From: G963662605 sp963667005 | Lineage (GTDB): Bacteria > Bacteroidota > Ignavibacteria > Ignavibacteriales > Ignavibacteriaceae | NCBI GenBank assembly: GCA_963667005.1 | Contig: OY762937.1 | Location: 3,348,001 to 3,412,000, forward strand | Length of the DNA stretch: 64,000 bases | Direction: 5' to 3' | Shown here: piece by piece, positions 43,041 through 52,685 of the stretch | Position numbering within the stretch: position 1 is the first letter of the stretch | How the letters are laid out: every line of letters starts with the position of its first letter | Translations under genes and position numbers: made by a program | Notes under the pieces: model-generated | Seen by the model: only the letters and a program-made list of their open reading frames with translations | Database searches by the model: none | What the model was told of the DNA's origin: nothing

Positions 43041-44204
43041 ATGCGGCAAATACTACGACTTTTTAGTATTCTATTATTCTTGGCTGCGTCAGTTTTACAC
43101 GGGCAGTATTCAATTCAAATCAGTACTGACCCCGAACATACTACATTAGATTTCGCACAGATTTCCATTAAGAAGAATGCTCAAGGTATATCCGGGCAAA
43201 AGGAATTTTTCCGGATGAACATTTCCAAACCTATTCCGACAGAACAGGTTAGATTGTACGGTGAAATATCCTGGCAGGATGTAGATAAGAATTCCCCTGA
43301 ATTAATGGCAAAATTTCTCACCGCACCTTTTACTGCGACATATTTGACTAATACGCAGTTTGGTAATATGATTCAAGTGGATGACGACTGGTCCGACGGC
43401 GCAGTTGTTGACCGGAATATCGCTAAAGGCAAGCTCGTTGGTAAATATTTTTTACAATTTAAATTATATTCAGCCTTGGCTCCGAATAGAATTTCCAGAT
43501 TAAACCTTGCTATCCCCCTGGCCATATCTGATCTGGCGTCTTTTGAAGTTAAAAATCCGACCCAGACGATCTCAATAATGGAACCAATGACCGGCGATGT
43601 TAAATTGGTTGATGACAATATCTCAATAGGCTGGACACAAGTTGACGGTATTACCGGTTTCGGTAACGGTGCAAATGCTTCATATTACCGCATTAAAGCT
43701 AACAGAATTTTGACTGGTGAAACAGCTGATGATGCATTAGGAAAAAGCAGCCTGTACGTTGACAAAAAGCTCTCTAATCTTTCCGGGCAGACAAACGTAT
43801 CCTGGCAATTGATTAAAAATAAAGACTGGTCTCCTGGTGACAATATCGTTGTTGTTGTATCGGCAGTTTTTGCAGATGGTACCGAATTGAAAAGTGCACC
43901 GGTATTCTTCTCAGTCGCGAGCAATACAACTGCCGGCGGCGATACATCGCATACACGCAGCCAGTTTAATCTGCAAGAACACCCGCTGAATTTAGCGCTG
44001 GTTAATGCTCTCAACAATTTGCCGGCATCATTACTGGCGAATATTCCTGCCGGATTTCTACAAAGCTTAACAAACGGTACATTAGTACTGAATAGCATAA
44101 CTGTTGACGGCGTTACCTTTACCCCGGAACAGATGCAAATACTGATGGCACAGCTTATAGCCAATCCTTCACTCATTTTATCAATCGCGCTGAATAGAAA
44201 GTAA
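43041..44204 (+). CDS. Unknown secreted protein, first gene of the FecR/CHASE2-cyclase cluster
   Basis: 387 residues, no family recognised. Signal peptide (1-22, ending LHGQ). The body is rich in beta-strand-like sequence (YSIQISTDPEHTTLDFAQIS, AKFLTAPFTATYLTN, ITVDGVTF), with about 100 C-terminal residues that look helical (ALVNALNNLPASLLANIPAG). A GGAGGT ribosome site supports the start. It ends 12 bases before the FecR-domain gene on the same strand, so they are likely co-transcribed. It probably acts in the periplasm or at the outer membrane. Confidence 0.75.
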   Translation: MRQILRLFSILLFLAASVLHGQYSIQISTDPEHTTLDFAQISIKKNAQGISGQKEFFRMNISKPIPTEQVRLYGEISWQDVDKNSPELMAKFLTAPFTATYLTNTQFGNMIQVDDDWSDGAVVDRNIAKGKLVGKYFLQFKLYSALAPNRISRLNLAIPLAISDLASFEVKNPTQTISIMEPMTGDVKLVDDNISIGWTQVDGITGFGNGANASYYRIKANRILTGETADDALGKSSLYVDKKLSNLSGQTNVSWQLIKNKDWSPGDNIVVVVSAVFADGTELKSAPVFFSVASNTTAGGDTSHTRSQFNLQEHPLNLALVNALNNLPASLLANIPAGFLQSLTNGTLVLNSITVDGVTFTPEQMQILMAQLIANPSLILSIALNRK

Positions 44205-44216
44205 GGAGATATGAAC

Positions 44217-44900
44217 ATGAAACGATTGATGTTAGCATTACTCGTCACAGCTATTGCATTTTCAGGAACAATATTTGCGGGTGGTAAAGTAAAAGGCGAA
44301 GCCCCCGTTGCCATCATCATGAAAGTTATTAAAGATGTAAATATTAAAAAAGGAAACGGTGAGTGGACTCCGGCAAAAATCGGTGCTTACTTGTCGTCAA
44401 CTGATGAGATAAAGACCGGTGACAAGTCACTCGCGTTAGTGAAATTTACCGACAATTCTATATTACGGGTTCGCGAAAATTCAACCTTAAAGCTGTTCGC
44501 AGACAAAACCAAGGGAACTTTGGCAAAGAACACTTACATTGATCAGGGCAAAGTGGGTTTCCATGTAACAAAACAGCAAAATGAAGAATTCAAATTTACA
44601 ACACCCACCATGGTGGCTTCTATCCGTGGAACAAGCGGTCTATTTGAAGTATTCAGTGATTCAACCTTACTAATTTTGGGTGAAGGTATTGTTGACATTC
44701 TTGCCCGCAAAGGTGCAGGTGGTTCCGGCACAATTCATGCCGGCCAGCATATGATGGTTGACAATCAAGGAAATATCGTTCTCTATACCAACACGGATAA
44801 AGAAAAAGGTGAATTGGGCAACAGTGAAAAGACTAATATTAAACGCTTGGTCATCAAAACAAATGAAGGTGACTTGATCATCGAATATTTAGGCCAATAG
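44217..44900 (+). CDS. FecR-domain secreted protein
   Basis: About 227 residues from MKRLMLALLVTAIAF; the AAGGAG at 44203-44208 is 8 bases before this ATG, but only 2 before the alternative ATG at 44211. Signal peptide (1-20). A FecR domain covers about 35-160 (KGNGEWTPAKIGAYLSSTDE, IKTGDKSLALVKFTDNS, LRVRENSTLKL, TPTMVASIRGTSG). Unlike FecR anti-sigma proteins it has no cytoplasmic part, so it is a periplasmic or surface beta-helix-like protein, possibly a sensor or ligand for its neighbours. A hairpin terminator follows. Confidence 0.88.
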   Translation: MKRLMLALLVTAIAFSGTIFAGGKVKGEAPVAIIMKVIKDVNIKKGNGEWTPAKIGAYLSSTDEIKTGDKSLALVKFTDNSILRVRENSTLKLFADKTKGTLAKNTYIDQGKVGFHVTKQQNEEFKFTTPTMVASIRGTSGLFEVFSDSTLLILGEGIVDILARKGAGGSGTIHAGQHMMVDNQGNIVLYTNTDKEKGELGNSEKTNIKRLVIKTNEGDLIIEYLGQ

Positions 44901-44917
44901 TTCATTTTGTAATTCAT

Positions 44918-44947
44918 ACTGTCCCGGATCCCCTCCGGGACAGTTTT
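44918..44947 (+). terminator. Hairpin terminator or attenuator inside the FecR/CHASE2 cluster
   Basis: An 11-bp perfect stem, ACTGTCCCGGA (44918-44928) with TCCGGGACAGT (44934-44944), with a 5-base loop and TTTT. It lies between the FecR gene and the barrel gene, so the two downstream genes may be transcribed less, or from their own promoter in 44948-45120. Confidence 0.8.
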
Positions 44948-45120
44948 CAGGCTTGTTGAATTTTGTGTAGTTATTATGGGGCGGGACGGTTTGCCCAATG
45001 ACGTTCCGCTTTTAATGTGTATCTTTGCTTCAGCAAAGAACGGCATTGTTTATTTTTTATCAGTGGCATCACATTCTCGATGATACTTTAACGCCAAACA
45101 CTAAGACGGAGATGAAGAAT

Positions 45121-47529
45121 ATGCGATATTTCATGAATGTTTTCAAAATCGGATTTTTGTCCATACCGGTATTTTTACTATTTGCCTTCACATCATATGC
45201 TCAAGTGAGCACGGTTATCTCTCAAATAAATACCGGTGCAGCCAAAGAGGGAGAAGATCTTGCTGTTTCAGTCAAACTCATTCAGGAATTAAACACCTCG
45301 CAAGTATCTTTATTTTACCGGGTATTCGGTGAAACGGATTTCCGTCAGACAGAACTCGCAATTCATGGAAATATTGCCGATGGTATCATTAACGGTTCCA
45401 ATGTCGCACTTCCCTACCTCGAAATATACTTTGTTGTTAAAACAGCTTCAGGCGAAGAGTCTTACCCGTTAGGCGCTCCGACAAAATCAGCGAGTATGCA
45501 AATAAAAGTATCTCCAAAATCGACCAAAGATGAGGAAGTTATTATACTATCGCCAGAAGCAAATTCGGTAATTTCTCCGAGCGAATTTTTGGTCTCTGTT
45601 TCGTTGATACGAGCAAGTGGCGCCGTTGACAAGGCTGCAACGCGTATTTTTATAGATGAGACTGAAGTAACAAAGTATGCTCTTTTCGCTGAAGATCTTA
45701 TCGTGTTCAGTGCTGAGAACAACAAGCTCACGTTCAACGTTGGGAATCATGTTGTCAGAGTAGATTTATACGGAACCGATAAGGCACTTTATCATTCAGT
45801 CCAATCAGTATTTTCTATAGGCTCCGAAACAGCCGGTGAAGAAGTGCAGAAGTTTTCCTACGAGGGAAATATATCGGCCGAAAGCAGACATGAATCAATC
45901 AGCAAAGAAAAGGAGTGGTACAATAACATCGGAGCAGAATTCCGCGGAACATATCACGATTGGAATTTTGAGTCGAAGATTTATGTAACTTCAGAAGAAA
46001 AGAATTATTTACAGCCGAATGATAGATTCAGCTTAGGCATTAAATCAGATTATTTGCAGTTGAGTGTCGGTGATCATAATCCAAATTTCCCCTCTCTTGT
46101 ATTATCAGGCAAACGAGTACGCGGAGTGAGCGGAGCCCTCACACTTGGATTCTTTAACGTTCAGGCATCAATAGGCGAAATAACAAGAAAGGTTGACGCT
46201 GGAGAAATTATTAAAACGTATTCATCAACCGATGTGCTCCCTAAAGATACTATTGTTATTGATGTTGATCCGGCTAAATACGGCGCCCCAAAGGCAGCAG
46301 TGACCGAACTGGGTACCTTTAGTAGAAATGTTCTCGCCGTGCGCCCATATTTCGGTAAAGGAGAAAATTTCCAATTTGGATTGACTTACCTCCATTCAAA
46401 GGATGATATGTCTTCAATTCGATTCGGCAGCGCTCCTAAAGAAAACGTTGTGCTTGGTACAGATTTGTTTTTCGGAATTCTTGACCAGCGAATCACTATT
46501 AATGCTCAGGCTGCCCTCAGTGTAGTAAACACTGATATAACCAGAGGAACGCTGACCGACCAAGAAATGTATGATTATCTGGATTCGTCATCTGCCAAAG
46601 ATATTAATGAAATAAAATCAACGTTAAGCAAGTTTATAACGGTAAATCAGTTCCTTAAGCCGATCAATCCGCAAAAGCTTTCAACATTAGCCACTGAAGC
46701 AACAATCGCATTGAATTTTGCTCCGAACTATTTTAAGGGTGGATATGTTTACCGCGGTAATGATTATATGTCATTTGGTAACCAGTATATCCGTACAAAT
46801 GTTGCGGGATTTAATGTTCTCGACCGGGTGCGATTGCTCGACAACAAAATATTCCTAGCCGGCACATACGAGAGTCTGCGCGACAACTTGCAAAAAACTA
46901 CTAAGGCCACGACGACCTTCAATACTGCTACCGCATCGGTCTCTTATTTGCCCAGAATGGACTTCCCAAACTGTATCATAAGCTACGGAAGGAACGATAA
47001 CAGTAATGATCTCATTGATACAAGTTTTTCTAAAATCAACAACCACACAAACCGTTATAGCGCACAATTCTCCTATGATTTTACCTATAAAATCAAGAAT
47101 AATATCGCACTTAGTTTTCAGAACTCAAGCAAAGATGACGAAAGCCGGAATAATAACGATGCTACGAATAATTCTCTCAGCCTGACTTCATCATCGTATT
47201 GGAATGATGCATTCTCTACGAATCTTAATTTTGTATATAACGCTTCAACCATTAAAAACGGGACAGTTGATCAGAAGCTGGATTATTTTACCATGATGGT
47301 TGGGGCTCGCCATTTATTCCTGAATCAAAAATTGACGGTCAGTCTATCGGTCAATCCCTCATTCGGCGATTTCAAACGTCTGACAACAGAATTTAATAGT
47401 TCATACGCGGTTCTTCAAAACCTGCTTCTCAGCTTGCAGGCAAGATTTATCATGAACCAGAAAATTCCGGGTCTGATTGATGAATATACCGATTCAATTA
47501 TCGGCCTTACCGCTAAATTGACTATTTAA
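45121..47529 (+). CDS. Putative outer-membrane beta-barrel protein with periplasmic N-domain
   Basis: About 802 residues from MRYFMNVFKIGFL; the ATG at 45112 is less likely because its ACGGAG site has no spacer, while 45121 lies 9 bases beyond it. Signal peptide ends SYAQ. Residues 20-250 hold an Ig-like or carboxypeptidase-regulatory-like region (VSVKLIQEL, VSLIRASGAVDKAATRIFID). From about 260 on, the sequence alternates polar and aromatic residues in strands with turns, as in a barrel (YNNIGAEFRGTYHDWNFESK, YFKGGYVYRGNDYMSFG). No family name can be given. It ends one base before the CHASE2-cyclase start. Confidence 0.72.
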   Translation: MRYFMNVFKIGFLSIPVFLLFAFTSYAQVSTVISQINTGAAKEGEDLAVSVKLIQELNTSQVSLFYRVFGETDFRQTELAIHGNIADGIINGSNVALPYLEIYFVVKTASGEESYPLGAPTKSASMQIKVSPKSTKDEEVIILSPEANSVISPSEFLVSVSLIRASGAVDKAATRIFIDETEVTKYALFAEDLIVFSAENNKLTFNVGNHVVRVDLYGTDKALYHSVQSVFSIGSETAGEEVQKFSYEGNISAESRHESISKEKEWYNNIGAEFRGTYHDWNFESKIYVTSEEKNYLQPNDRFSLGIKSDYLQLSVGDHNPNFPSLVLSGKRVRGVSGALTLGFFNVQASIGEITRKVDAGEIIKTYSSTDVLPKDTIVIDVDPAKYGAPKAAVTELGTFSRNVLAVRPYFGKGENFQFGLTYLHSKDDMSSIRFGSAPKENVVLGTDLFFGILDQRITINAQAALSVVNTDITRGTLTDQEMYDYLDSSSAKDINEIKSTLSKFITVNQFLKPINPQKLSTLATEATIALNFAPNYFKGGYVYRGNDYMSFGNQYIRTNVAGFNVLDRVRLLDNKIFLAGTYESLRDNLQKTTKATTTFNTATASVSYLPRMDFPNCIISYGRNDNSNDLIDTSFSKINNHTNRYSAQFSYDFTYKIKNNIALSFQNSSKDDESRNNNDATNNSLSLTSSSYWNDAFSTNLNFVYNASTIKNGTVDQKLDYFTMMVGARHLFLNQKLTVSLSVNPSFGDFKRLTTEFNSSYAVLQNLLLSLQARFIMNQKIPGLIDEYTDSIIGLTAKLTI

Positions 47530-47530
47530 T

Positions 47531-49807
47531 TTGCGCAGAAAAATGCCGGGACAAAGGACAAAAAACATACTAATTCAAGTCGCCATCTGCCTGGCAGTAG
47601 GGGTGATTACTTTACTTTTGTCTCAGGACTATCTATTTTCTTTCGGTGCCCTGAAAACGCTTGAAGAAAAACACATCGATGAGCGTTTCCAAAAAAGAGG
47701 TGTTATTAATATCAAGGATACTGCGAAAGTTATTATTGTTGAGATCACACAAAACACATACGACGGTATCCCCGCCCGGTGGCCTTGGCCAAGAGACATA
47801 TACGCCCATGTGATCCGCAATTTGAACTTGGCGGGAGCAAAAGCAATAGGTATAGACTTGATCATGTCCACTCCGGATCAGATTTCGCCTGCTCATGACT
47901 CTGCCATGTTCGACGTTATTAGGAGATACCGTAACGTTGTTGTTGCTGGTAAAATTTCTAACACAGAAGGCAGTGTTTCCAATGTTGAAATGAACAATGG
48001 TACGCAGATCAACTTACAGGAGAATACCGGATACTCGATTTCCAAGGAAAAGGAAAACTACAATAGTGTTTACTTCCCGGCTGATAGTTCTATCGGTATT
48101 GTTGAAATGGTTAATGATGAAGACGGTGTAACAAGGCGCTACCTCCCTTTCAGGTACTCCCCTTCGACCGACCGGCTTGTACCCTCGTTCTCATTTGCCG
48201 TCGTCAACAAATATTATCAAATGCCAAGCATGGCAATTTCGAATATCACACCGGACTATTTCATCCTTCACGGGCATAAAGTTCCTCGTTATGACCCGAT
48301 ATCCATGCTCATCAATTTTTACGGCCCAAGCCGCACATTCAAGTACTTCGATTTTATTGATGTTCTGGATGATAAGGACTTTAAAACAAAGGATGAGCTC
48401 GAACTCGGCGTTGATATCAATACCTGGGATGATCCTGCGAACGGATATCTGCAGTCAGGTATCTTCAAGGATAAAATCGTCCTTATTGGCTCAACACTCC
48501 CCGAAGATAAAGACGTTCTTCCTATAGCATTCGCCAAAGGCGATAAAAAGGGCGACAATCTTATTAACGGAGTTGAGATTCACGCCAATGCAATTGAAAA
48601 CATTCTGGCAAACAGTTTTCTGATAAAGGAACCCAAAGCGATTGAAATTGGTGTCATTATATTCCTATCCTTCTTCACTTTCTACGTTACGTCACGTTTT
48701 AAGATCCGCTTTAACTATTCTCTCTTTCTTGAATTGTTCAATATCATCATTATAGCGGCAATGCTTGCAGGTGTCCGGGCACTGTCATTGTATGTTTTTA
48801 CACATTACAATATCCTAGCCTCAATAATGAGTGCTAATTTGGCGATTATTCTTGGCTACTTAGGCAGTTTAACATACAGGCTGGTATTTTTGTCCATCCA
48901 AGTCATGTCGGAACGTAAGCAAAAAGGTATGATCAAGGGTATGTTCAGTCAATACGTGAACGCAGCAGTCGTTGATGAACTTATTGAAAATCCGGATAGT
49001 CTGAAACTTGGTGGTTTGAAGAGAGATATATCTGTGTTCTTCAGTGATATTGAATCATTTACAACCATCTCTGAAAGTATGCCACCGGAGGATCTCGTTA
49101 CATTTCTGAATGAATATTTAACTGAGATGACCGCCGTTATTTTCAAGAACAAAGGCACATTGGATAAATATATCGGCGATGCAATTATGGCATTCTGGGG
49201 CGCCCCAATGCCTTTGGAAGATCATAAATTCCTTGCCTGCAAGACATCTCTTGAAATGAAAAAACGCCTTGCCGAACTCCAGAAAAAATGGGCCGGCGAA
49301 CATAAAATCCCGATCAACTTCCGCATCGGATTGAACGCGGGAAATACCATTGTCGGCAACGTCGGAGGTTCACAGCGCTTTGATTATACGATCATTGGAG
49401 ATACGGTAAATCTGGCATCCAGACTTGAGGGAGCCAACAAGGAATACGGAACTCGCATCATGATAAGTGAATCTATTTATGAGTCCGTTCAAGATCTCGT
49501 CGTTACCCGGGAACTTGACCTGCTAGTGGTTAAAGGAAAGACAAAACCTATCCGTGTATTTGAACTCATCGCGCTTAAAGAAGATACTCTCAGTCCTGAA
49601 ATGTCAAACTGTTTAGCTGAGTTTGAAAAAGGATATGAGCTATACCGCCATAGTTCGTTTGACGAAGCTATCAGTCACTTCAATAAGGCACTAGAGTTTA
49701 TCGCCAATGACGGCCCTTCTTTGACCTATATCAACCGCTGCGAAATGCTGAAAGCTGATCCACCTCCCGCCGATTGGGATGGGGTTTTCTATTTAGCTCA
49801 TAAATAA
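47531..49807 (+). CDS. CHASE2-domain membrane adenylate cyclase
   Basis: 758 residues from a TTG one base after the barrel gene's stop; ATG at 47543 is an alternative. TM1 (about 12-30), a periplasmic CHASE2 sensor (about 35-370; WPWPRDIYAHVIRNL, GAKAIGIDL), three TMs (about 375-455) and a class III cyclase domain (about 490-680). The cyclase keeps metal Asp in VFFSDIESFT and IGDAIMAFWG, the adenine-specifying Lys in TLDKYIGD, and DTVNLASRLE, so it should make cAMP. The last 80 residues look TPR-like. The tight link to a barrel and a FecR protein suggests it senses envelope state. Confidence 0.92.
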   Translation: MRRKMPGQRTKNILIQVAICLAVGVITLLLSQDYLFSFGALKTLEEKHIDERFQKRGVINIKDTAKVIIVEITQNTYDGIPARWPWPRDIYAHVIRNLNLAGAKAIGIDLIMSTPDQISPAHDSAMFDVIRRYRNVVVAGKISNTEGSVSNVEMNNGTQINLQENTGYSISKEKENYNSVYFPADSSIGIVEMVNDEDGVTRRYLPFRYSPSTDRLVPSFSFAVVNKYYQMPSMAISNITPDYFILHGHKVPRYDPISMLINFYGPSRTFKYFDFIDVLDDKDFKTKDELELGVDINTWDDPANGYLQSGIFKDKIVLIGSTLPEDKDVLPIAFAKGDKKGDNLINGVEIHANAIENILANSFLIKEPKAIEIGVIIFLSFFTFYVTSRFKIRFNYSLFLELFNIIIIAAMLAGVRALSLYVFTHYNILASIMSANLAIILGYLGSLTYRLVFLSIQVMSERKQKGMIKGMFSQYVNAAVVDELIENPDSLKLGGLKRDISVFFSDIESFTTISESMPPEDLVTFLNEYLTEMTAVIFKNKGTLDKYIGDAIMAFWGAPMPLEDHKFLACKTSLEMKKRLAELQKKWAGEHKIPINFRIGLNAGNTIVGNVGGSQRFDYTIIGDTVNLASRLEGANKEYGTRIMISESIYESVQDLVVTRELDLLVVKGKTKPIRVFELIALKEDTLSPEMSNCLAEFEKGYELYRHSSFDEAISHFNKALEFIANDGPSLTYINRCEMLKADPPPADWDGVFYLAHK

Positions 49808-49910
49808 ACGTTTTGCAATCAGCCATTTGTTCTTCTGAGTGCTTTTTCGCACACGCTTGCCACAACTCATTTCCCTTTTACTAATCCCTCAAATTTTAGT
49901 AATTTGCAGG

Positions 49911-52523
49911 ATGCAACAGACTCCATTAATGACACAGTATTACTCCGTTAAGGAGGCTTATCCGGATACAATTATTCTTTTCCGGGTAGGTGACTTTTAC
50001 GAAACCTTTGAAGAAGACGCACGAACTGCCTCCCGCGTTTTAGGCATAACCCTGACCAGACGCGGAAATGGCGCAGCGGAAGATACCCCGTTAGCCGGAT
50101 TCCCGCATCATGCAGTCGAAACGTACTTGCCGAAGCTTGTCCGTGCAGGCTACCGTGTTGCTATTTGTGAGCAGCTCGAAAATCCCAAGCAAGCTAAAGG
50201 CCTCGTTAAAAGGGATGTAATTGAAGTTGTCACGCCCGGAGTTGCTTTTTCAGATAAATTGCTCGACCATAAGAAAAACAATTACTTACTCTCAATCATT
50301 ACCCATAACGAACTTGCAGGCGTCGCTTTTTGCGATGTCTCAACAGGAGAGTTTTATACTTACGAAGTGCCTGAGTCACACATACGTGAGCAGATAGAAC
50401 ACATTTCGCCTGCCGAAATTATCATTTCGAAAAAGAACAAAGAAACTCTCGAATATCTTATTCACAAAACAAATCCGACTATCCGGATTTCGAAAATTGA
50501 TGAGTGGATATACCAGAAGGATTACGCTGAGGATCTGCTCACACGCCATTTCGCAAGCGTAAATCTCAAAGGCTTCGGCATTGACCGTTTAACGCTCGGT
50601 GTGCTTTCGGCCGGAGCAATACTCCATTACTTGCAAGAGACGCAAAAATCGAATCTCTCGCATCTGAACAAAATTGCGGTCTATAATCCATCTGACTTCA
50701 TGCTTCTTGATTATGCAACGAAACGTAATCTCGAAATTATTTATTCTATGCAGGATGGATCGCGCGAAGGTTCGTTATTTGATATTCTTGACAAGACCGA
50801 AACACCCATGGGTGGACGCCTCTTAAAAAAATGGGTATCCTCCCCTCTCATAAAATTACAGCCGATACAACTGCGCCAGGATGCCGTTCAATCTCTGTTC
50901 GGCAATGCCGAGGTACGGGATAAACTTCTTAACATACTCCGTGAAATCGGCGACCTTGAAAGGTTGATTTCAAAAACTTGTACAGGCCGCGCCAATCCCC
51001 GCGATATCGTAGCTCTGAAAACGTCCTTGAAGAAGATTCCTTCATTGAAAGAGACTATTCAGGATTTGCAGAATACTATTTTAACCCAAATTCACGATAA
51101 ACTTTCCCCGCTGGCTGAACTGATCGATAAAATTGACCGGGCGCTTGTTGAAAACCCGCCATTGCAAATTGTTGACGGCGGTGTTATTCAGGGCGGTTTC
51201 TCTGCCGAGCTGGATGAATTGCGAAATATCGCATACCACGGAAAAGACTGGATTGCCAAGCTTCAAAAAACGGAACGTGAGCGTACCGGAATTTCCTCTT
51301 TAAAGGTAAGCTATAATAAAGTCTTCGGATATTATATCGAAATCAGCCACGCGAACAAGGATAAGGTGCCTGATGATTATATCAGAAAACAGACTTTAGT
51401 CAATTCCGAACGTTTCATTACTCCCGACCTGAAGACATATGAAGAAAAAATTCTTCACGCCGAAGAAAAAATATTTGAACTGGAAAGCGAACTGTTTAAC
51501 GAACTGCGTTTAGACATTGCCAATGAAGCCGAAAAGATTCAGCAGAATGCGCAATTGATCGCGACACTTGACTGCCTGCTTTCGTTGGCTTTATGTGCTG
51601 TACAGTATGGTTATGTAAAACCGGAACTCGATGAGAACAACACTTTCGAGATTCTTGATGGCCGGCATCCAGTTGTCGAAAGAATATTGCCTCCAACAGT
51701 TAAGTTCACACCGAACAATTGTATACTCGACAGCGAAAAAGATCAGATCATCATTTTAACAGGTCCGAATATGGCTGGTAAATCAGTTTACCTGCGGCAA
51801 ATCGGACTCATAGTCCTCCTCGCGCAAATCGGTTCATTCGTGCCCGCAAAATCGGCAAAGCTCAGCATTGTTGACCGTATTTTCACTCGTGTAGGTGCTA
51901 GCGACAACATTTCAGCCGGTGAAAGTACCTTCCTCGTAGAGATGCAGGAAGCTGCAAATATTATGAACAACGCGACTTCCAAGAGTCTTATCCTGCTTGA
52001 CGAGATTGGCCGCGGAACAAGTACCTTTGACGGCATTTCTATCGCATGGGCTATAACGGAATATCTCCATGAGAATCCGGATGCTTCTGCCAAGACGATA
52101 TTTGCCACACATTATCATGAACTTAACGAAATGGCCGACCTCTTCCCGCGCATAAGAAACTATAAAGTGGAAGTACGCGAAATAAATGACAAGGTGATAT
52201 TCCTGCATAAGGTAAATCCAGGTCGCGCTGATCACAGTTATGGTATTCAGGTAGCACAGATGGCAGGCCTGCCGAAGGCTGTTACCGACCGAGCAAAAGA
52301 AATTCTAAACAACCTTGAAGGCAAAGAGTTAACCCCGTACGAAGTAAAGAAAAAGAAGCTCGCCGAAATGAGAGGCGAAACGGATATGCAGCTCAGCCTT
52401 TTTGAAATTAAGGATGATAAAATCCGTAAAGCTATCAACGATATTGAAATCGAAAGTATGACTCCTCTGGATGCATTAAACAAACTTCAGGAATTGAAGA
52501 AAAACATGAATAATGAGGAATAA
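49911..52523 (+). CDS. mutS: DNA mismatch repair protein MutS
   Basis: About 870 residues from MQQTPLMTQYYSVKEA; a GTG at 49839 would add 24 residues not seen in the family. It recognises base mismatches through the FYE motif in RVGDFYETF (near residue 32) and uses an ABC-type ATPase at the C-terminus (Walker A TGPNMAGKSVYLRQ, Walker B LILLDEIGRGTS, FATHYHELNEM). Length is standard for MutS1. Single gene; the end of the CHASE2-cyclase gene is 100 bases upstream. Confidence 0.97.
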   Translation: MQQTPLMTQYYSVKEAYPDTIILFRVGDFYETFEEDARTASRVLGITLTRRGNGAAEDTPLAGFPHHAVETYLPKLVRAGYRVAICEQLENPKQAKGLVKRDVIEVVTPGVAFSDKLLDHKKNNYLLSIITHNELAGVAFCDVSTGEFYTYEVPESHIREQIEHISPAEIIISKKNKETLEYLIHKTNPTIRISKIDEWIYQKDYAEDLLTRHFASVNLKGFGIDRLTLGVLSAGAILHYLQETQKSNLSHLNKIAVYNPSDFMLLDYATKRNLEIIYSMQDGSREGSLFDILDKTETPMGGRLLKKWVSSPLIKLQPIQLRQDAVQSLFGNAEVRDKLLNILREIGDLERLISKTCTGRANPRDIVALKTSLKKIPSLKETIQDLQNTILTQIHDKLSPLAELIDKIDRALVENPPLQIVDGGVIQGGFSAELDELRNIAYHGKDWIAKLQKTERERTGISSLKVSYNKVFGYYIEISHANKDKVPDDYIRKQTLVNSERFITPDLKTYEEKILHAEEKIFELESELFNELRLDIANEAEKIQQNAQLIATLDCLLSLALCAVQYGYVKPELDENNTFEILDGRHPVVERILPPTVKFTPNNCILDSEKDQIIILTGPNMAGKSVYLRQIGLIVLLAQIGSFVPAKSAKLSIVDRIFTRVGASDNISAGESTFLVEMQEAANIMNNATSKSLILLDEIGRGTSTFDGISIAWAITEYLHENPDASAKTIFATHYHELNEMADLFPRIRNYKVEVREINDKVIFLHKVNPGRADHSYGIQVAQMAGLPKAVTDRAKEILNNLEGKELTPYEVKKKKLAEMRGETDMQLSLFEIKDDKIRKAINDIEIESMTPLDALNKLQELKKNMNNEE

Positions 52524-52601
52524 AATTTGCATTTGCTTTTTTCAATGAAGATAATATATTGCCCTTGTCAATAAACATTATGTTAAATAACTACTTGCAT
52601 G

Positions 52602-52632
52602 AATCGGTCCCTTTCGGGGCCGATTTCGTTTT
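52602..52632 (+). terminator. Rho-independent terminator after mutS
   Basis: A 10-bp stem with one G-T pair, AATCGGTCCC (52602-52611) with GGGGCCGATT (52616-52625), a TTTC loop and T-rich bases after it. It lies 80 bases after the mutS stop and before rsmI. Confidence 0.75.
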
Positions 52633-52685
52633 AAAGATGTTATATTTAAACCTGAAAACATTCACTTTATGAGATAGCCGGTATT

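Noticed and set aside
42777..43049. A 90-codon leftward frame in the atpD divergent region.
   Set aside because: It overlaps the likely promoter of the rightward gene, has no ribosome site and resembles no protein.
44217..44900. FecR-domain protein as an anti-sigma factor of an iron-uptake system.
   Set aside because: There is no sigma factor gene or TonB receptor nearby, and the protein has a signal peptide and no cytoplasmic domain.
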